Shown in pieces: positions 1 to 12,292 of a DNA stretch of 64,000 nt; the stretch's first letter is position 1, and each line of letters begins with the position of its first letter. Below the pieces are notes generated by a model. The model did not search any database and had not been told where the DNA came from. It worked only from the letters and a program-made list of their open reading frames with translations. The DNA lies in contig NZ_CP086380.1 in the NCBI RefSeq assembly GCF_020889625.1, positions 1,952,001 through 2,016,000 on the forward strand, given 5' to 3'. Position numbers and translations under genes: made by a program. The stretch is from Deinococcus radiophilus. GTDB taxonomy: Bacteria; Deinococcota; Deinococci; Deinococcales; Deinococcaceae.

Positions 1-16
1 TACAGGAGGAAAACAC

Positions 17-952
<936 letters not shown>

Positions 953-969
953 GTTTCACGAACTCAAGG

Positions 970-1003
970 GTGGGGAGCAGGCCATTTTGGCTTTGTTCCC
1001 CAC
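970..1003. terminator. Hairpin between convergent fba and phosphatase genes
   Basis: GTGGGGA (970-976) pairs with TCCCCAC (997-1003), and GGCC/GGC inside may extend the stem. It lies between two convergent genes. The T-tract is poor (CTTTG), so a bidirectional terminator is only likely. Confidence 0.45.
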
Positions 1004-1016
1004 TTTGCTGGGCCTC

Positions 1017-1826
1017 TTACACTCGGGCCAGTTCAGCAGGCAACATGTGCCCAAAGGCCGGCAGAGTCTCAGCCACTTGACGGTTCCCCTCCCCTTCCAG
1101 CACGACCAGTCCACGCGGCCCGTCCACCTGCAGCGGCAGCAGCGCCAGTCGCCCGGTTTTGTAGGCAGCCAGGTCTAGATAGACCTGCTTACCCTGCTGG
1201 ATGACCACCCGTACTGGCGTATGCCCATGCACCGAGTAGGTCACACCTGTCGGCAACTCGTAGAGCCCATCAGTTGGGCGCAGCCACAGCACCGCCGACA
1301 TGGGGTCGGGGTAGTCACGGTGGGCCTTGGGCGGGCTGGCATGCGTGACCATCACACTGGGCGCTGCCGGCAACTCGGCGTGAATCTCCCCTTCCCCATC
1401 CACAAAGACCATCCGGGGCAGGTCCTGTAGGTATTCGCGCATCAACTCTGGGAACTGTTCCAGCGTCAGGCCGCCCAGCTCTCGCCGCACCGATTCGCCC
1501 CCGGCCCGCATCCACCACTGCATCCCTTGCATGGCCAGGCGTAGGTCTTGGGGATTGGCCGACTGCTGAAAGCGGCTGAAGTGCTGCGGGCCTTCCAGTG
1601 CCATCCGCTCATGGTTCCCCATCAGCAACGTGGCACGGCCCTCTTTCCGCAGTTCCAGCAGCCGGGCCACACAGCGCAGGGAGTGTGGCCCACGGTCTAT
1701 GGCGTCGCCTAAGTTCAGCAGGTGCCAGTTTGGCCAGTGCGCTTCGGCATACCGCACTGCCGCTTCCAGCAGATCAGCGCGGCCATGCAGGTCGGGAACG
1801 ACAAAGACGGTCCTTGACTCAGACAT
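1017..1826 (-). CDS. PPP-type metallophosphoesterase
   Basis: Predicted cytosolic phosphoesterase of the protein-phosphatase/ApaH superfamily, binding two metals. The metal-binding series is complete: PDLHGR (residues 11-16), GDAIDRG (40-46), GNHER (70-74), then a His in VTHASPP and VHGHTPV near the C-terminus. About 269 residues, typical for bacterial serine/threonine-type phosphatases or dinucleoside tetraphosphatases; sequence alone does not separate these. GTG (1829) and ATG (1826) are adjacent. ATG is preferred because TACACT sits eight bases upstream. It is convergent with fba and divergent from a second, unrelated metallophosphoesterase. Confidence 0.8.
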   Translation of the reverse strand: MSESRTVFVVPDLHGRADLLEAAVRYAEAHWPNWHLLNLGDAIDRGPHSLRCVARLLELRKEGRATLLMGNHERMALEGPQHFSRFQQSANPQDLRLAMQGMQWWMRAGGESVRRELGGLTLEQFPELMREYLQDLPRMVFVDGEGEIHAELPAAPSVMVTHASPPKAHRDYPDPMSAVLWLRPTDGLYELPTGVTYSVHGHTPVRVVIQQGKQVYLDLAAYKTGRLALLPLQVDGPRGLVVLEGEGNRQVAETLPAFGHMLPAELARV

Positions 1827-1834
1827 CACCTGCC

Positions 1835-1840
1835 AGTGTA
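1835..1840 (-). promoter_or_regulatory. -10 box of a probably leaderless transcript
   Basis: TACACT on the minus strand lies eight bases before the ATG of the phosphoesterase gene, so transcription would begin at or next to the start codon. No Shine-Dalgarno sequence is present. Confidence 0.5.
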
Positions 1841-1875
1841 CCTAGCGTTAACCTTAGTCACCTAGGCTGACTCTC

Positions 1876-2757
1876 ATGAACCGCAAGTTGACCCGCCGCG
1901 AGTGGATCAGGCGCAGCCTACTCGGCACGGTAGGCCTGGGCACACTGCTAGGGGGCGGGGCAGTGGCTGGGGCTTATGGCCTCAGCGTCAGCCGACATAG
2001 ACACGCCATGCCAGGCCTCAGGACCCCGCTGCGGGTCGTTTTTCTGACCGATCTGCACTACGGCCTGTATATAGCAGCGGGCAGTGTGCGCCGCTGGGTA
2101 GAAGCCGCCCTAGCTGAGCGGCCCGATCTGATTCTGCTGGGCGGTGACTTTGTAGATGTGCGGGCCGGTGAAACCCCCACTGAATTGCTGAATGAGTTGT
2201 CCCGCCTGCGTGCACCCCTGGGCGTCTATGGGGTGTGGGGCAACCACGATTACGGCAGTTTCGGCAAATATGCTTCGCGCTGGCGCGGCGCAGCAACTCC
2301 GAACTGGCCGCAGTACCGTCAGGAGTACACAGAATTGCTGGACCAGATCGGCATCCAACTGTTGCGAAACGATATCGCGCAGCCCAGGGATGACCTGCAC
2401 CTCATAGGCACCGATGACCGCTGGCACGGCGACTCGCCGGACCTCACGGCGCTGCTGGCAGAGGCGGGGGGACGGGCCACGTTACTGCTGACCCACAACC
2501 CCGACATTTTGCCGGAGCTGCCCCAGCACATTGGCCTGACGCTCGCCGGACATACCCACGGCGGTCAGGTCCGACTCCCTGGCGTGGGGGCAGTGGTCGT
2601 GCCCAGTGACTACCACACCCGCTTCGATATGGGTTGGAAAGAAGGCGCGCACAGTAGCCCCGCCTATGTGAGCCGGGGACTGGGGGTGTCGGGTTTACCG
2701 GTGCGGACCCTGTGCGCGCCAGAGGTGACCGTACTGGAGTTACAGCCAGCCGAATAG
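1876..2757 (+). CDS. Exported metallophosphoesterase with Tat-like signal
   Basis: Predicted calcineurin-like phosphoesterase acting outside the cytoplasm or at the membrane. The N-terminus carries arginine pairs (TRREWIRRSLLG, residues 6-17) followed by a glycine-rich hydrophobic stretch to about 34, which looks like a twin-arginine signal or anchor. The catalytic series follows: FLTDLHYG, LLGGDFVD, GVWGNHDYG, LLTHNPD, LAGHTHGGQ. This order and the 293-residue length fit the YkuE-type family that includes lipid-pyrophosphate hydrolases; the substrate is not evident. TAGGCT lies seven bases before the ATG, suggesting a leaderless mRNA. It converges on glgA with one base between the stop codons. 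Confidence 0.8.
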   Translation: MNRKLTRREWIRRSLLGTVGLGTLLGGGAVAGAYGLSVSRHRHAMPGLRTPLRVVFLTDLHYGLYIAAGSVRRWVEAALAERPDLILLGGDFVDVRAGETPTELLNELSRLRAPLGVYGVWGNHDYGSFGKYASRWRGAATPNWPQYRQEYTELLDQIGIQLLRNDIAQPRDDLHLIGTDDRWHGDSPDLTALLAEAGGRATLLLTHNPDILPELPQHIGLTLAGHTHGGQVRLPGVGAVVVPSDYHTRFDMGWKEGAHSSPAYVSRGLGVSGLPVRTLCAPEVTVLELQPAE

Positions 2758-2758
2758 G

Positions 2759-4132
2759 TCAGCCGCGTCCAGCCAGCACATCCGCATATAGTGCCGCATA
2801 GGCCCGTGCCGAGGCGTCCCAGCTGAAATCCAGCGCCATCCCTTCGCGCACCCGGCGTTCCCACTCAGCCCTATCCGCGCGGGTCGCCAGGGCCTCATTG
2901 GCAGAACTCAGCAAAGCTTCAGAGGTGGCCTCACCGAAGGTAAAGCCGATGCTGGAGGGCACGGTATCTACCAGGCCGCCCGTCTCACGAACCAGTGGCA
3001 GGGTGCCGTAGCGCAGCGCAATCATCTGCGAGAGGCCGCAGGGCTCAAAGCGGCTGGGCATAGCAAACATGTCAGCCCCGGCGTAGATACGGTGGGCCAG
3101 GGCCTCGTCCAGGCCACCTTTGAAGGCCACCCGGGGATGGTATCCCCAGCCGGCAAAGGCAGCTTCCAGTACGGGGTCGCCGCCGCCCAAGATGACGACA
3201 TTCCAGGACCCCACCAGCTCAGGCAAGGCCCGAAGTAGCAAGTCCATGCCCTTCTGATCGGCCAAACGGCTCACGGTCCCTAGGATAGGAGCGCGGTCAA
3301 AGCCGAACTCGGCACGCAGGCGGCGGCGGTTGCCGCTCTTACCGCGCAGCCCCGAATAGTTCATAACGTAAGCGTCGCGCCGGGGATTCCAGCGTTCCAG
3401 ATCCAAGCCATTCAAGATTCCGTGCAAGCGACCTTCGCGCTCCAGGCGTTGCAGGACACCTTCCAGCCCTTCGCCGTATTCAGGCGTTGTAATTTCCTGA
3501 GCGTAGGTCGGGCTGACGGTGGTCACGCGGTCCGCGAACATCAGGCCCGACTTGAGAAGATTGGCCTCACCGTGAAACTCAACGCCGTCTGGCCCCAGTG
3601 CCCAGCCGGGCAGCGCCATCCACTCTGCGGCTTCGTACAGCGGCCAGCGCCCCTGGTACTGAAGGTTGTGGACGGTAAACACCGTGGGCCAGCCGCTCAG
3701 CTGCGCATGGGCCACCACCAAGCCCGAATGCCAGTCGTGTCCGTGCAACAACCGGGGCTGAACTCCCAGCGACTGTAATACTGGAACCACAGCGCATCCG
3801 AAGCGGCTGAAACGCCGCACATCGTCTGCGTGGTACAGCCCAGGGCGGTCAAAATCTGCCAACCCCAGAAAAAGGTAGTCCACGCCGCCGCGTCGCTCAT
3901 GGCCCAGGCGCACTGCACCTACGCCCTCTACTGTCAGTGTTTCTACCAGCTGCACCTGAGCGGCGTCCTCCAGGCCCTGGTACCAGGGCGTCACCACTAC
4001 CGTAGGCTGACCGGCAGCTGCCTGAGCCGCCGGGAGCGCGCCCAACACATCGGCCAGGCCACCTGTACGCGAGAAGGGAAAGACCTCCGAGGCCACGTGG
4101 ACTGTGGGACCAGCTGGCAGGGATAGGGTCAT
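2759..4132 (-). CDS. glgA: Glycogen synthase (ADP-glucose type)
   Basis: GT5 glycosyltransferase that adds glucose from ADP-glucose to the growing alpha-1,4-glucan. The N-terminus has EVFPFSRTGGLADVLGALP (residues 16-34), the nucleotide-sugar site; the family usually has Lys where this protein has Arg (RTGGL). Further landmarks are LLHGHDWHSG, TVHNLQYQG, VSRLADQKG and the C-terminal PSRFEPCGLSQM (E-x7-E region). 457 residues is slightly short but complete. TATCAT lies six bases before the ATG, a leaderless arrangement. No other glycogen genes are adjacent, so the gene stands alone. Confidence 0.93.
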   Translation of the reverse strand: MTLSLPAGPTVHVASEVFPFSRTGGLADVLGALPAAQAAAGQPTVVVTPWYQGLEDAAQVQLVETLTVEGVGAVRLGHERRGGVDYLFLGLADFDRPGLYHADDVRRFSRFGCAVVPVLQSLGVQPRLLHGHDWHSGLVVAHAQLSGWPTVFTVHNLQYQGRWPLYEAAEWMALPGWALGPDGVEFHGEANLLKSGLMFADRVTTVSPTYAQEITTPEYGEGLEGVLQRLEREGRLHGILNGLDLERWNPRRDAYVMNYSGLRGKSGNRRRLRAEFGFDRAPILGTVSRLADQKGMDLLLRALPELVGSWNVVILGGGDPVLEAAFAGWGYHPRVAFKGGLDEALAHRIYAGADMFAMPSRFEPCGLSQMIALRYGTLPLVRETGGLVDTVPSSIGFTFGEATSEALLSSANEALATRADRAEWERRVREGMALDFSWDASARAYAALYADVLAGRG

Positions 4133-4247
4133 GCTGCCATGATACTGGCCACCTATCGGCTGAGGGTCATCCCATAGGCTTCCTGAACGCGTCTCAGGGG
4201 CGTTGACTTTTGCACGGGGCCACTGATAAACTCCTGAGGCTTGAGAC

Positions 4248-4323
<76 letters not shown>

Positions 4324-4350
4324 AGTGTGGCACTGCAGGCCACAAATTCT

Positions 4351-4426
<76 letters not shown>

Positions 4427-4433
4427 GATCTTT

Positions 4434-4463
4434 TCCCTCACCCTTTATGGTGGGGGATTTTTG
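4434..4463 (+). terminator. Rho-independent terminator after the tRNA pair
   Basis: TCCCTCACC (4434-4442) pairs with GGTGGGGGA (4449-4457) around a six-base loop and is followed by TTTTTG. It insulates dnaA from the tRNA transcript. Confidence 0.85.
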
Positions 4464-4498
4464 TTGTTTAGCCGAGCCCTACACCACTTGTAGCCAAG

Positions 4499-4523
4499 TT
4501 ATCCACAGGCCTGGTGATATGCT
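4499..4523 (+). promoter_or_regulatory. dnaA promoter region with a DnaA box
   Basis: A perfect DnaA box TTATCCACA lies at 4499-4507, ten bases before a possible -10 box TATGCT at 4518-4523. DnaA bound there would overlap the promoter spacer, the usual arrangement for dnaA autorepression. No good -35 is visible. About 100 bases of leader separate this from the gene. Confidence 0.5.
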
Positions 4524-4609
4524 GGCGGCACTGCGCCAAGCTGCCGGAGCAGAGCCGCCATGTCACTCTTGTATGTCTGCTTTCTCCGTCTGAACGGCCT
4601 GAATGAAAA

Positions 4610-4627
4610 GGGGAGGTACGCACTATT
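4610..4627 (+). promoter_or_regulatory. Shine-Dalgarno and ATT start of dnaA
   Basis: GGGGAGGT at 4610-4617 is followed by seven bases and then ATT at 4625. The first canonical start in frame, GTG at 4649, is 31 bases away from this ribosome binding site and has none of its own. A TGA at 4604 closes the frame upstream, so only ATT 4625, ATC 4637 and GTG 4649 are available. Confidence 0.65.
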
Positions 4628-6016
4628 TCTCAGGAAATCTGGTCAGATGTGCTGACCTATGTCCGCAATAACATTTCGGAGGTGGAGTACCACACCTGGT
4701 TCGCCCCGGTCAAAACCCTGGGCGTACGAGAGGGGTCGCTGGTCATCGGCGTCCGGAATTCCTTCGCACAGGAGTGGTTCCGTAAGCATTATCTGGGTTT
4801 GCTGGAAGATGCTCTGCGCAGCCTGGGTGCTGAAAATCCGCAGGTCAGTTTCGAGGTGCTGCCCGCAGTCCAAGAAGCCATGATCATGCCCGAAGCTTCT
4901 TCGTCTCCCGCAGTAGCGACTCCTACTCCTCCTCCGCAACCCCGGCCAAAACCAGTCCCTGCCCCCGAATTGAGCAAGGTGCTGAACCCCAAGTACACCT
5001 TTGAAAACTTTGTGGTCGGCCCTAACAACAACTTGGCCCACGCTGCTGCATTGGCTGTAGCCGAGTCCCCCGGCAAGGCCTATAACCCCCTCTTTATCTA
5101 TGGGGACGTGGGGCTGGGCAAAACTCACCTGATGCACGCCGTGGGACATTATCTGGCTGAAAAGTATCCTGAAAAGCGCATTGCTTATGTTTCCACCGAG
5201 ACCTTTACCAATGAGCTGATCAACTCGATTCGGGATGACAGGACCACCCAATTTCGGGACCGCTACCGCTCAGTTGACCTGCTGCTGGTGGACGACATTC
5301 AATTTCTGGCCCGTAAAGAACGCACCCAGGAGGAGTTCTTTCATACGTTCAATGCGCTCTACGAGAACCATAAGCAGATCATTCTCAGCTCTGACCGTCC
5401 GCCCAAGGATATCCAGACACTCGAAGGCCGCCTGCGTAGCCGTTTTGAATGGGGACTGATCACCGATATCCAGTCACCGGAGTTCGAGACACGGGTAGCA
5501 ATCCTCAAGATGAATGCCGAGCAGGCAAATATCAACATTCCCCAGGAGGTGCTGGAACTGATCGCCCGGCAGGTGAATACCAACATCCGTGAGCTGGAAG
5601 GGGCGCTGATGCGGGTGGTGGCCTTTTCCAGCCTCAACAATGTGCCGTTTAGCCGTACGGTGGCCTCCAAAGCGCTATCCAACGTTTTTGCGCCGCAGGA
5701 AGTACAAGTCGAAATGCCGGAGGTGGTGCGGGCTGCCGCGCAGCTGTTTGAGGTGACCACGGAACAGATCAAGGGAACTGGGCGAGCCAGAGACATCGTG
5801 GTGCCACGCCAGATTGCCATGTATCTGATTCGCGAGATGACCGAACACTCCTTACCCGAGATCGGCCAGTTCTTTGGACGTGACCATTCCACCGTTATGC
5901 ACGCAGTCAATAAGGTCACCGAAGGCATCAAGAGAGACGAAGAGCTGGCTGCGCAGGTCAGTCGCTTACGCCGTCACCTGGAAGGTCTGCATGAAGCTGA
6001 GGCTGGTAATGCTTGA
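4625..6016 (+). CDS. dnaA: Chromosomal replication initiator DnaA
   Basis: AAA+ protein that binds DnaA boxes and melts the origin. Domain I carries YHTWFAPV near residue 30; domain III has Walker [10 protein letters not shown] near 160, Walker [10 protein letters not shown] near 221 and the arginine-finger region; domain IV ends with the DnaA-box recognition motif [11 protein letters not shown]. Starting at ATT 4625 gives 463 residues beginning (M)SQEIWSDVL, which keeps the conserved Trp of helix 1. The GTG start at 4649 gives 455 residues and removes it. oriC follows directly and dnaN lies downstream, the standard bacterial order. A DnaA box in the promoter suggests autoregulation. Confidence 0.95.
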   Translation: MSQEIWSDVLTYVRNNISEVEYHTWFAPVKTLGVREGSLVIGVRNSFAQEWFRKHYLGLLEDALRSLGAENPQVSFEVLPAVQEAMIMPEASSSPAVATPTPPPQPRPKPVPAPELSKVLNPKYTFENFVVGPNNNLAHAAALAVAESPGKAYNPLFIYGDVGLGKTHLMHAVGHYLAEKYPEKRIAYVSTETFTNELINSIRDDRTTQFRDRYRSVDLLLVDDIQFLARKERTQEEFFHTFNALYENHKQIILSSDRPPKDIQTLEGRLRSRFEWGLITDIQSPEFETRVAILKMNAEQANINIPQEVLELIARQVNTNIRELEGALMRVVAFSSLNNVPFSRTVASKALSNVFAPQEVQVEMPEVVRAAAQLFEVTTEQIKGTGRARDIVVPRQIAMYLIREMTEHSLPEIGQFFGRDHSTVMHAVNKVTEGIKRDEELAAQVSRLRRHLEGLHEAEAGNA

Positions 6017-6391
6017 GTTTGATCTCCGAGATGGGTCTGCACTGGGTCTGCCATCATCAATTCAGTTCCAAAATTCGTTCCAAAACCTTGTGAGAACAAG
6101 CACAAGCTGTGGATAACCCTGTGGATAACCCTGTGGATAACCCTATAAAAGTTGTGGATAAAATTGTGGACAACTTGACCGAATCTGAACCTGTGGAAAA
6201 GCACCTAAGTTATCCACAGGTTATCCACAGGGACAGCCGACTTATCCACATTTTTTTCCACAAGCCTAAATACATCTGCAACGGTGCCGGGAGCGGTTTT
6301 CCACAGTTTCCACAGGCTCTACTAGTACTACTACTATTTTTTTATAGTTTTAAAAGAACGGAGATCTCTAGCTGAGAGAAAGGATGTGTCC
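6017..6391. other. Replication origin oriC
   Basis: The dnaA-dnaN interval is packed with DnaA boxes. Perfect TTATCCACA copies on the minus strand are at 6108-6116, 6120-6128, 6132-6140 and 6153-6161; on the plus strand at 6210-6218, 6221-6229 and 6242-6250. One-mismatch copies are at 6165-6173, 6192-6200, 6254-6262 and 6297-6305, and a weaker one at 6306-6314. The two groups face each other. An AT-rich tract with trinucleotide repeats lies at 6319-6357. Position and content make the origin assignment firm by known bacterial architecture. Confidence 0.92.
6297..6357 (+). other. Putative unwinding element: DnaA boxes, GC patch, DnaA-trio repeats
   Basis: Two adjoining boxes (TTTTCCACA, GTTTCCACA) are followed by GGCT, then six trinucleotides CTACTAGTACTACTACTA (6319-6336), then a T-run and TATAGTTTTAAAA. 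This order of box, GC patch and trios with CTA on this strand matches the basal unwinding element described for Bacillus subtilis, where DnaA loads onto one strand through the trios. Confidence 0.6.
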
Positions 6392-7474
6392 ATGAAAGCC
6401 ACTGTGACCAAAAAAGTATTGAGTGAGGGTCTGAGTCTCCTTGAGCGAGTTGTCCCCAGTCGGAGCTCCAATCCTCTTCTGACCTCTCTAAAAATTGAGG
6501 CCAGCTCTCAAGGCTTGAGCCTGAGTGGGACCAATCTGGAAATGGATCTGTCCAGCTTTGCTCCGGCGGAAGTTCAGGAGCCGCAGAGCCTGGTTGTGCC
6601 TGCGCATCTGCTTTCGCAGATCGTACGTACGCTGGGTGGTGAGCTGGTAGAGCTGGAACTGGTAGGCGACGAACTGGCAGTGAGATCCGGGGGGTCAGAA
6701 TTCAAGATTCAAACTGGGGATGTCACTGCCTTTCCAGAATTGAACTTCCCGGACCAAATCGATGCCACTGTGGACGCCGCTGATCTGGCGCGGGCGTTAG
6801 GCAGTGTGCGTTATGCCGCCAGCAGTGAGGCTTTTCAGGCGGTATTCCGCGGTGTGAAGCTCGAAAAGCGCGACCAAGGGGCCCGTGTCGTGGCCTCAGA
6901 CGGCTACCGGGTCGCTCTCCACGACTTTGCACTGGAAGGCGAAGTGCGTGAGCTGATCATGCCAGCCCGGAGTGTGGACGAGCTGGTGCGGATGCTGCGT
7001 GACGGCGAAGCCAAACTGAGCTACGGCGAGGGCCAGCTGAGCGTGACCACTGAGCGGGTCAAAATGAACCTCAAACTGCTGGACGGCGAATTCCCTGATT
7101 ACGAACGCGTGATCCCCAGCGAGACCAAGCTGCAAGTCAAGCTCGCGTCGGCCACTCTCAAGGAGTCGGTGGGTCGCGTCGCGGTACTGGCCGACAAAAA
7201 TGCCAACAACCGGGTGGAATTTCTGGTCAGTGAAGGGCAGTTGCAGCTGAATGCTGAAGGCGATTACGGCCGTGCCCACGACACCCTAAGCGTAGAACAA
7301 AACGGGACAGAGCCGGCCATTAGCCTGGCTTTCAATGCCAAGTATGTACAGGATGCTCTAGGACCGATTGAAGGTGAGGCTGAGATGCTGTTTGCCGAGT
7401 CCACCAAACCTGCCATTTTTCGTCCGGCCGCTGGAGGCGGTTATATGGCTGTGCTGGTGGCACTACGGGTCTAA
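6392..7474 (+). CDS. dnaN: DNA polymerase III beta sliding clamp
   Basis: Ring-shaped processivity factor that tethers the replicative polymerase to DNA. The product is 360 residues, the usual clamp size, with three repeated clamp folds; [15 protein letters not shown] near residue 15 and the C-terminal AVLVALRV are typical. ATG 6392 is chosen over GTG 6386 because AAAGGA lies eight bases before the ATG. It follows oriC directly and runs in the same direction as dnaA. About 210 bases separate it from eno. Confidence 0.95.
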   Translation: MKATVTKKVLSEGLSLLERVVPSRSSNPLLTSLKIEASSQGLSLSGTNLEMDLSSFAPAEVQEPQSLVVPAHLLSQIVRTLGGELVELELVGDELAVRSGGSEFKIQTGDVTAFPELNFPDQIDATVDAADLARALGSVRYAASSEAFQAVFRGVKLEKRDQGARVVASDGYRVALHDFALEGEVRELIMPARSVDELVRMLRDGEAKLSYGEGQLSVTTERVKMNLKLLDGEFPDYERVIPSETKLQVKLASATLKESVGRVAVLADKNANNRVEFLVSEGQLQLNAEGDYGRAHDTLSVEQNGTEPAISLAFNAKYVQDALGPIEGEAEMLFAESTKPAIFRPAAGGGYMAVLVALRV

Positions 7475-7618
7475 GGGCACTTGCCGCTCTGCTCAGCCTT
7501 GTAGGGGCCTTCTGTGGGCCGGAGCGCCCCTTCATTGGCCCGACTGGTCGGTATAGGCGGCTGGATGGGCTTGTCTGTACAATCTTGAGTTCCTTTACTG
7601 GTGCTTGACGGCAGCGTC

Positions 7619-7624
7619 TATAGT
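7619..7624 (+). promoter_or_regulatory. Possible -10 box upstream of eno
   Basis: TATAGT lies 63 bases before the eno start. No convincing -35 occurs at 17 bases; TTTACT is at a 20-base spacing. Weak call. Confidence 0.3.
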
Positions 7625-7681
7625 GAACCCGACCCAATACCCTAGCCCTAAGGGGCCGAGCCTGAATCATCAAGGAGCTGA

Positions 7682-8965
<1,284 letters not shown>

Positions 8966-9023
8966 GTCCCCGAAAATCAGCGACGGCAGGGCACTTTCTT
9001 CTATAGTGTTTTTCCCCGTCTAG

Positions 9024-9059
9024 ACGCTTTCCGGCAGTCCTGATACTGCTGGAAAGCGT
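9024..9059. repeat. Long near-perfect hairpin between eno and pyk
   Basis: ACGCTTTCC (9024-9032) pairs with GGAAAGCGT (9051-9059), a G-T pair follows, then GCAGT with ACTGC, around the loop CCTGAT. The 15-pair stem has no T-tract after it on either strand, so it is not an ordinary terminator. The rest of the 283-base gap shows no gene. Confidence 0.6.
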
Positions 9060-9248
9060 GCTGTGTTGTGGCGATGTAACCGCGCTCAGGCTTACACTGC
9101 GCTGAAGGGAGCCTGTTAATCTGCGGTGGCTTAGCTGCTGACAAGAATTGTTCCAGCAAGAAGCGAATAAACCTAGAATTCTAATTTTCCAACATACTTT
9201 TGAGCATGCCAGAAGCTGCGTCTTAAGCAGACAGACGAAGGAGACGAC

Positions 9249-10682
9249 ATGAAACATGCCTTTGGAAGGGCGACCAAAATCGTGGCTACACTGGGGCCGT
9301 CCAGCCGCAATCCGGACACCCTACGGCGCATGATTGACGCCGGGATGAACGTGGCCCGCATTAATTTCAGCCACGGCGACCGTGAGGATCACCGCGCCAC
9401 CGTGGAGATGATCCGTGAGATCGCAGCCGAGAAAGGTCAGCCCATCGGCATCTTGCAGGACTTGCAGGGCCCTAAGATCCGGGTCGCCCGTTTCGAGGAC
9501 GAAGCCGGTATTTTGCTGGAGCCGGGAGACCTGTTCAGCATCACCATGGATGATGTTCCGGGCAACCGAGAGCGCGTGGGTACGACCTACAAGCAGTTGG
9601 CCCAAGACGTCCTACCTGGCATGACCCTGTTGCTGGACGATGGCAACATTACCCTGGAAGTGCTGAATGTGACACCCCAGGCAGTCCAGACCCGTGTGGT
9701 GGTGGGTGGTCCACTAAAGAACAATAAAGGCATCAACGTGCCGCAGGCCAACCTGTCGGTGCCGGCCCTAAGCGACAAAGACGTGCAGGACCTGCAATTC
9801 GGGGCTGAGTTGGGCGTGGACTGGGTGGCCCTGAGCTTCGTGCGCTCACGCGATGACCTGCTGCTGGCCCGTCACTACCTGACCCGTGCTGGCAGCCGCG
9901 CCAAGCTGATGGCCAAGATCGAAAAGCCGCAGGCGGTGGAACGCTTCGCTGAGATTCTGCAGGAGGCCGACGGCATCATGGTGGCGCGTGGTGATCTGGG
10001 CGTGGAAATGTACCCTGAGCAAGTCCCCACCATTCAGAAAGACCTGATTCGGCGCTGCCGTGAAGCTGGCAAGCCGGTGATTACCGCGACCCAGATGCTT
10101 GAGAGCATGATTACTGCGCCGCGCCCCACGCGCGCTGAGGCCAGCGACGTGGCCAATGCTATCTATGACGGAACTGACGCTGTGATGCTGAGCGCAGAGT
10201 CGGCGGTGGGACAGTACCCGGTCGAGGCCGTTGCCATGATGCACCGCATCGCCCGCGAGGTGGAGCAGAGTGAAGGCTACCGCGCCCTACAAGATCTGGC
10301 TGCACCGATTGAGGCTCCGCAGGATGCTATTGCCATGTCAGCCTGCAATATCGGGGCCAAGCTGGAAGCGGCAGCCATCGTGGTCTTTACGTCTTCTGGC
10401 GGCTCATCCAGCCGAATTGCCAAATACCGCCCCCCCCTCTCCATTCTGGCGCTGACTCCTTACGAGCATGTTCGTAACCAGCAGACCCTGCTGTGGGGCG
10501 TGGTTCCGGTACTCAGCGATGATCCCAGGGATTCTGACGACATGGTGCGGATTGCTGCAGACGTGCTGAAACGCAGCGGATTGGCCGATCCTGGCGACCG
10601 CTACGTGATTACCGCTGGCGTGCCGTTTGGGGTGCGCGGGACCACCAATATGGTGCGCGTGGAAAAAGTACAGGCCGAATAA
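9249..10682 (+). CDS. pyk: Pyruvate kinase
   Basis: Converts phosphoenolpyruvate and ADP to pyruvate and ATP, the last step of glycolysis. The 477-residue protein opens with TKIVATLGPSSRN, then MNVARINFSHGD, the LQDLQGPKIR motif, the signature IMVARGDLGVEM with the preceding active-site AKIEKP, and ITATQMLESM. The C-terminal regulatory domain starts near residue 345 (AIAMSACNIG) and ends in TNMVRVEKV. GAAGGAGACGAC just before the ATG supplies the ribosome binding site. A strong hairpin terminates the gene. Confidence 0.96.
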   Translation: MKHAFGRATKIVATLGPSSRNPDTLRRMIDAGMNVARINFSHGDREDHRATVEMIREIAAEKGQPIGILQDLQGPKIRVARFEDEAGILLEPGDLFSITMDDVPGNRERVGTTYKQLAQDVLPGMTLLLDDGNITLEVLNVTPQAVQTRVVVGGPLKNNKGINVPQANLSVPALSDKDVQDLQFGAELGVDWVALSFVRSRDDLLLARHYLTRAGSRAKLMAKIEKPQAVERFAEILQEADGIMVARGDLGVEMYPEQVPTIQKDLIRRCREAGKPVITATQMLESMITAPRPTRAEASDVANAIYDGTDAVMLSAESAVGQYPVEAVAMMHRIAREVEQSEGYRALQDLAAPIEAPQDAIAMSACNIGAKLEAAAIVVFTSSGGSSSRIAKYRPPLSILALTPYEHVRNQQTLLWGVVPVLSDDPRDSDDMVRIAADVLKRSGLADPGDRYVITAGVPFGVRGTTNMVRVEKVQAE

Positions 10683-10704
10683 AATAAGTCAGTCATCAAA
10701 CTTC

Positions 10705-10750
10705 AAGAGCCAAGTTGCGCGAAAAGCTCAGCGTGGCTTGGCTCTTTTGG
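10705..10750 (+). terminator. Rho-independent terminator of pyk
   Basis: AAGAGCCAAG (10705-10714) pairs perfectly with CTTGGCTCTT (10737-10746) and is followed by TT. The A-rich left flank lets it also act on the opposite strand behind tyrS. Confidence 0.8.
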
Positions 10751-10762
10751 CATTTATACACA

Positions 10763-10805
10763 ATTCTATAGTTGTCCACACCTAATTTGTGGGCAACTAT
10801 AGAAT
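10763..10805. repeat. 18-pair palindrome between pyk and tyrS
   Basis: ATTCTATAGTTGTCCACA (10763-10780) faces TGTGGGCAACTATAGAAT (10788-10805) with a single T/G wobble and a seven-base loop. It lies just past the pyk terminator and 73 bases beyond the end of tyrS. It could be a second, bidirectional terminator or a remnant palindromic element. Confidence 0.6.
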
Positions 10806-10877
10806 ATAAGTGATCTAAGTATGAACTTCAAAATTTCCTAGGCAGGTTTTGGAAACTTAGAAAAGATTCCGTATGCC

Positions 10878-12265
<1,388 letters not shown>

Positions 12266-12292
12266 ATTTAGCACGCCCGCTAACATGGGCAG

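Noticed and set aside
6108..6262. CRISPR array from the repeated 12-base units
   Set aside because: The repeats are DnaA boxes with uniform 3-base spacing and no variable spacers.
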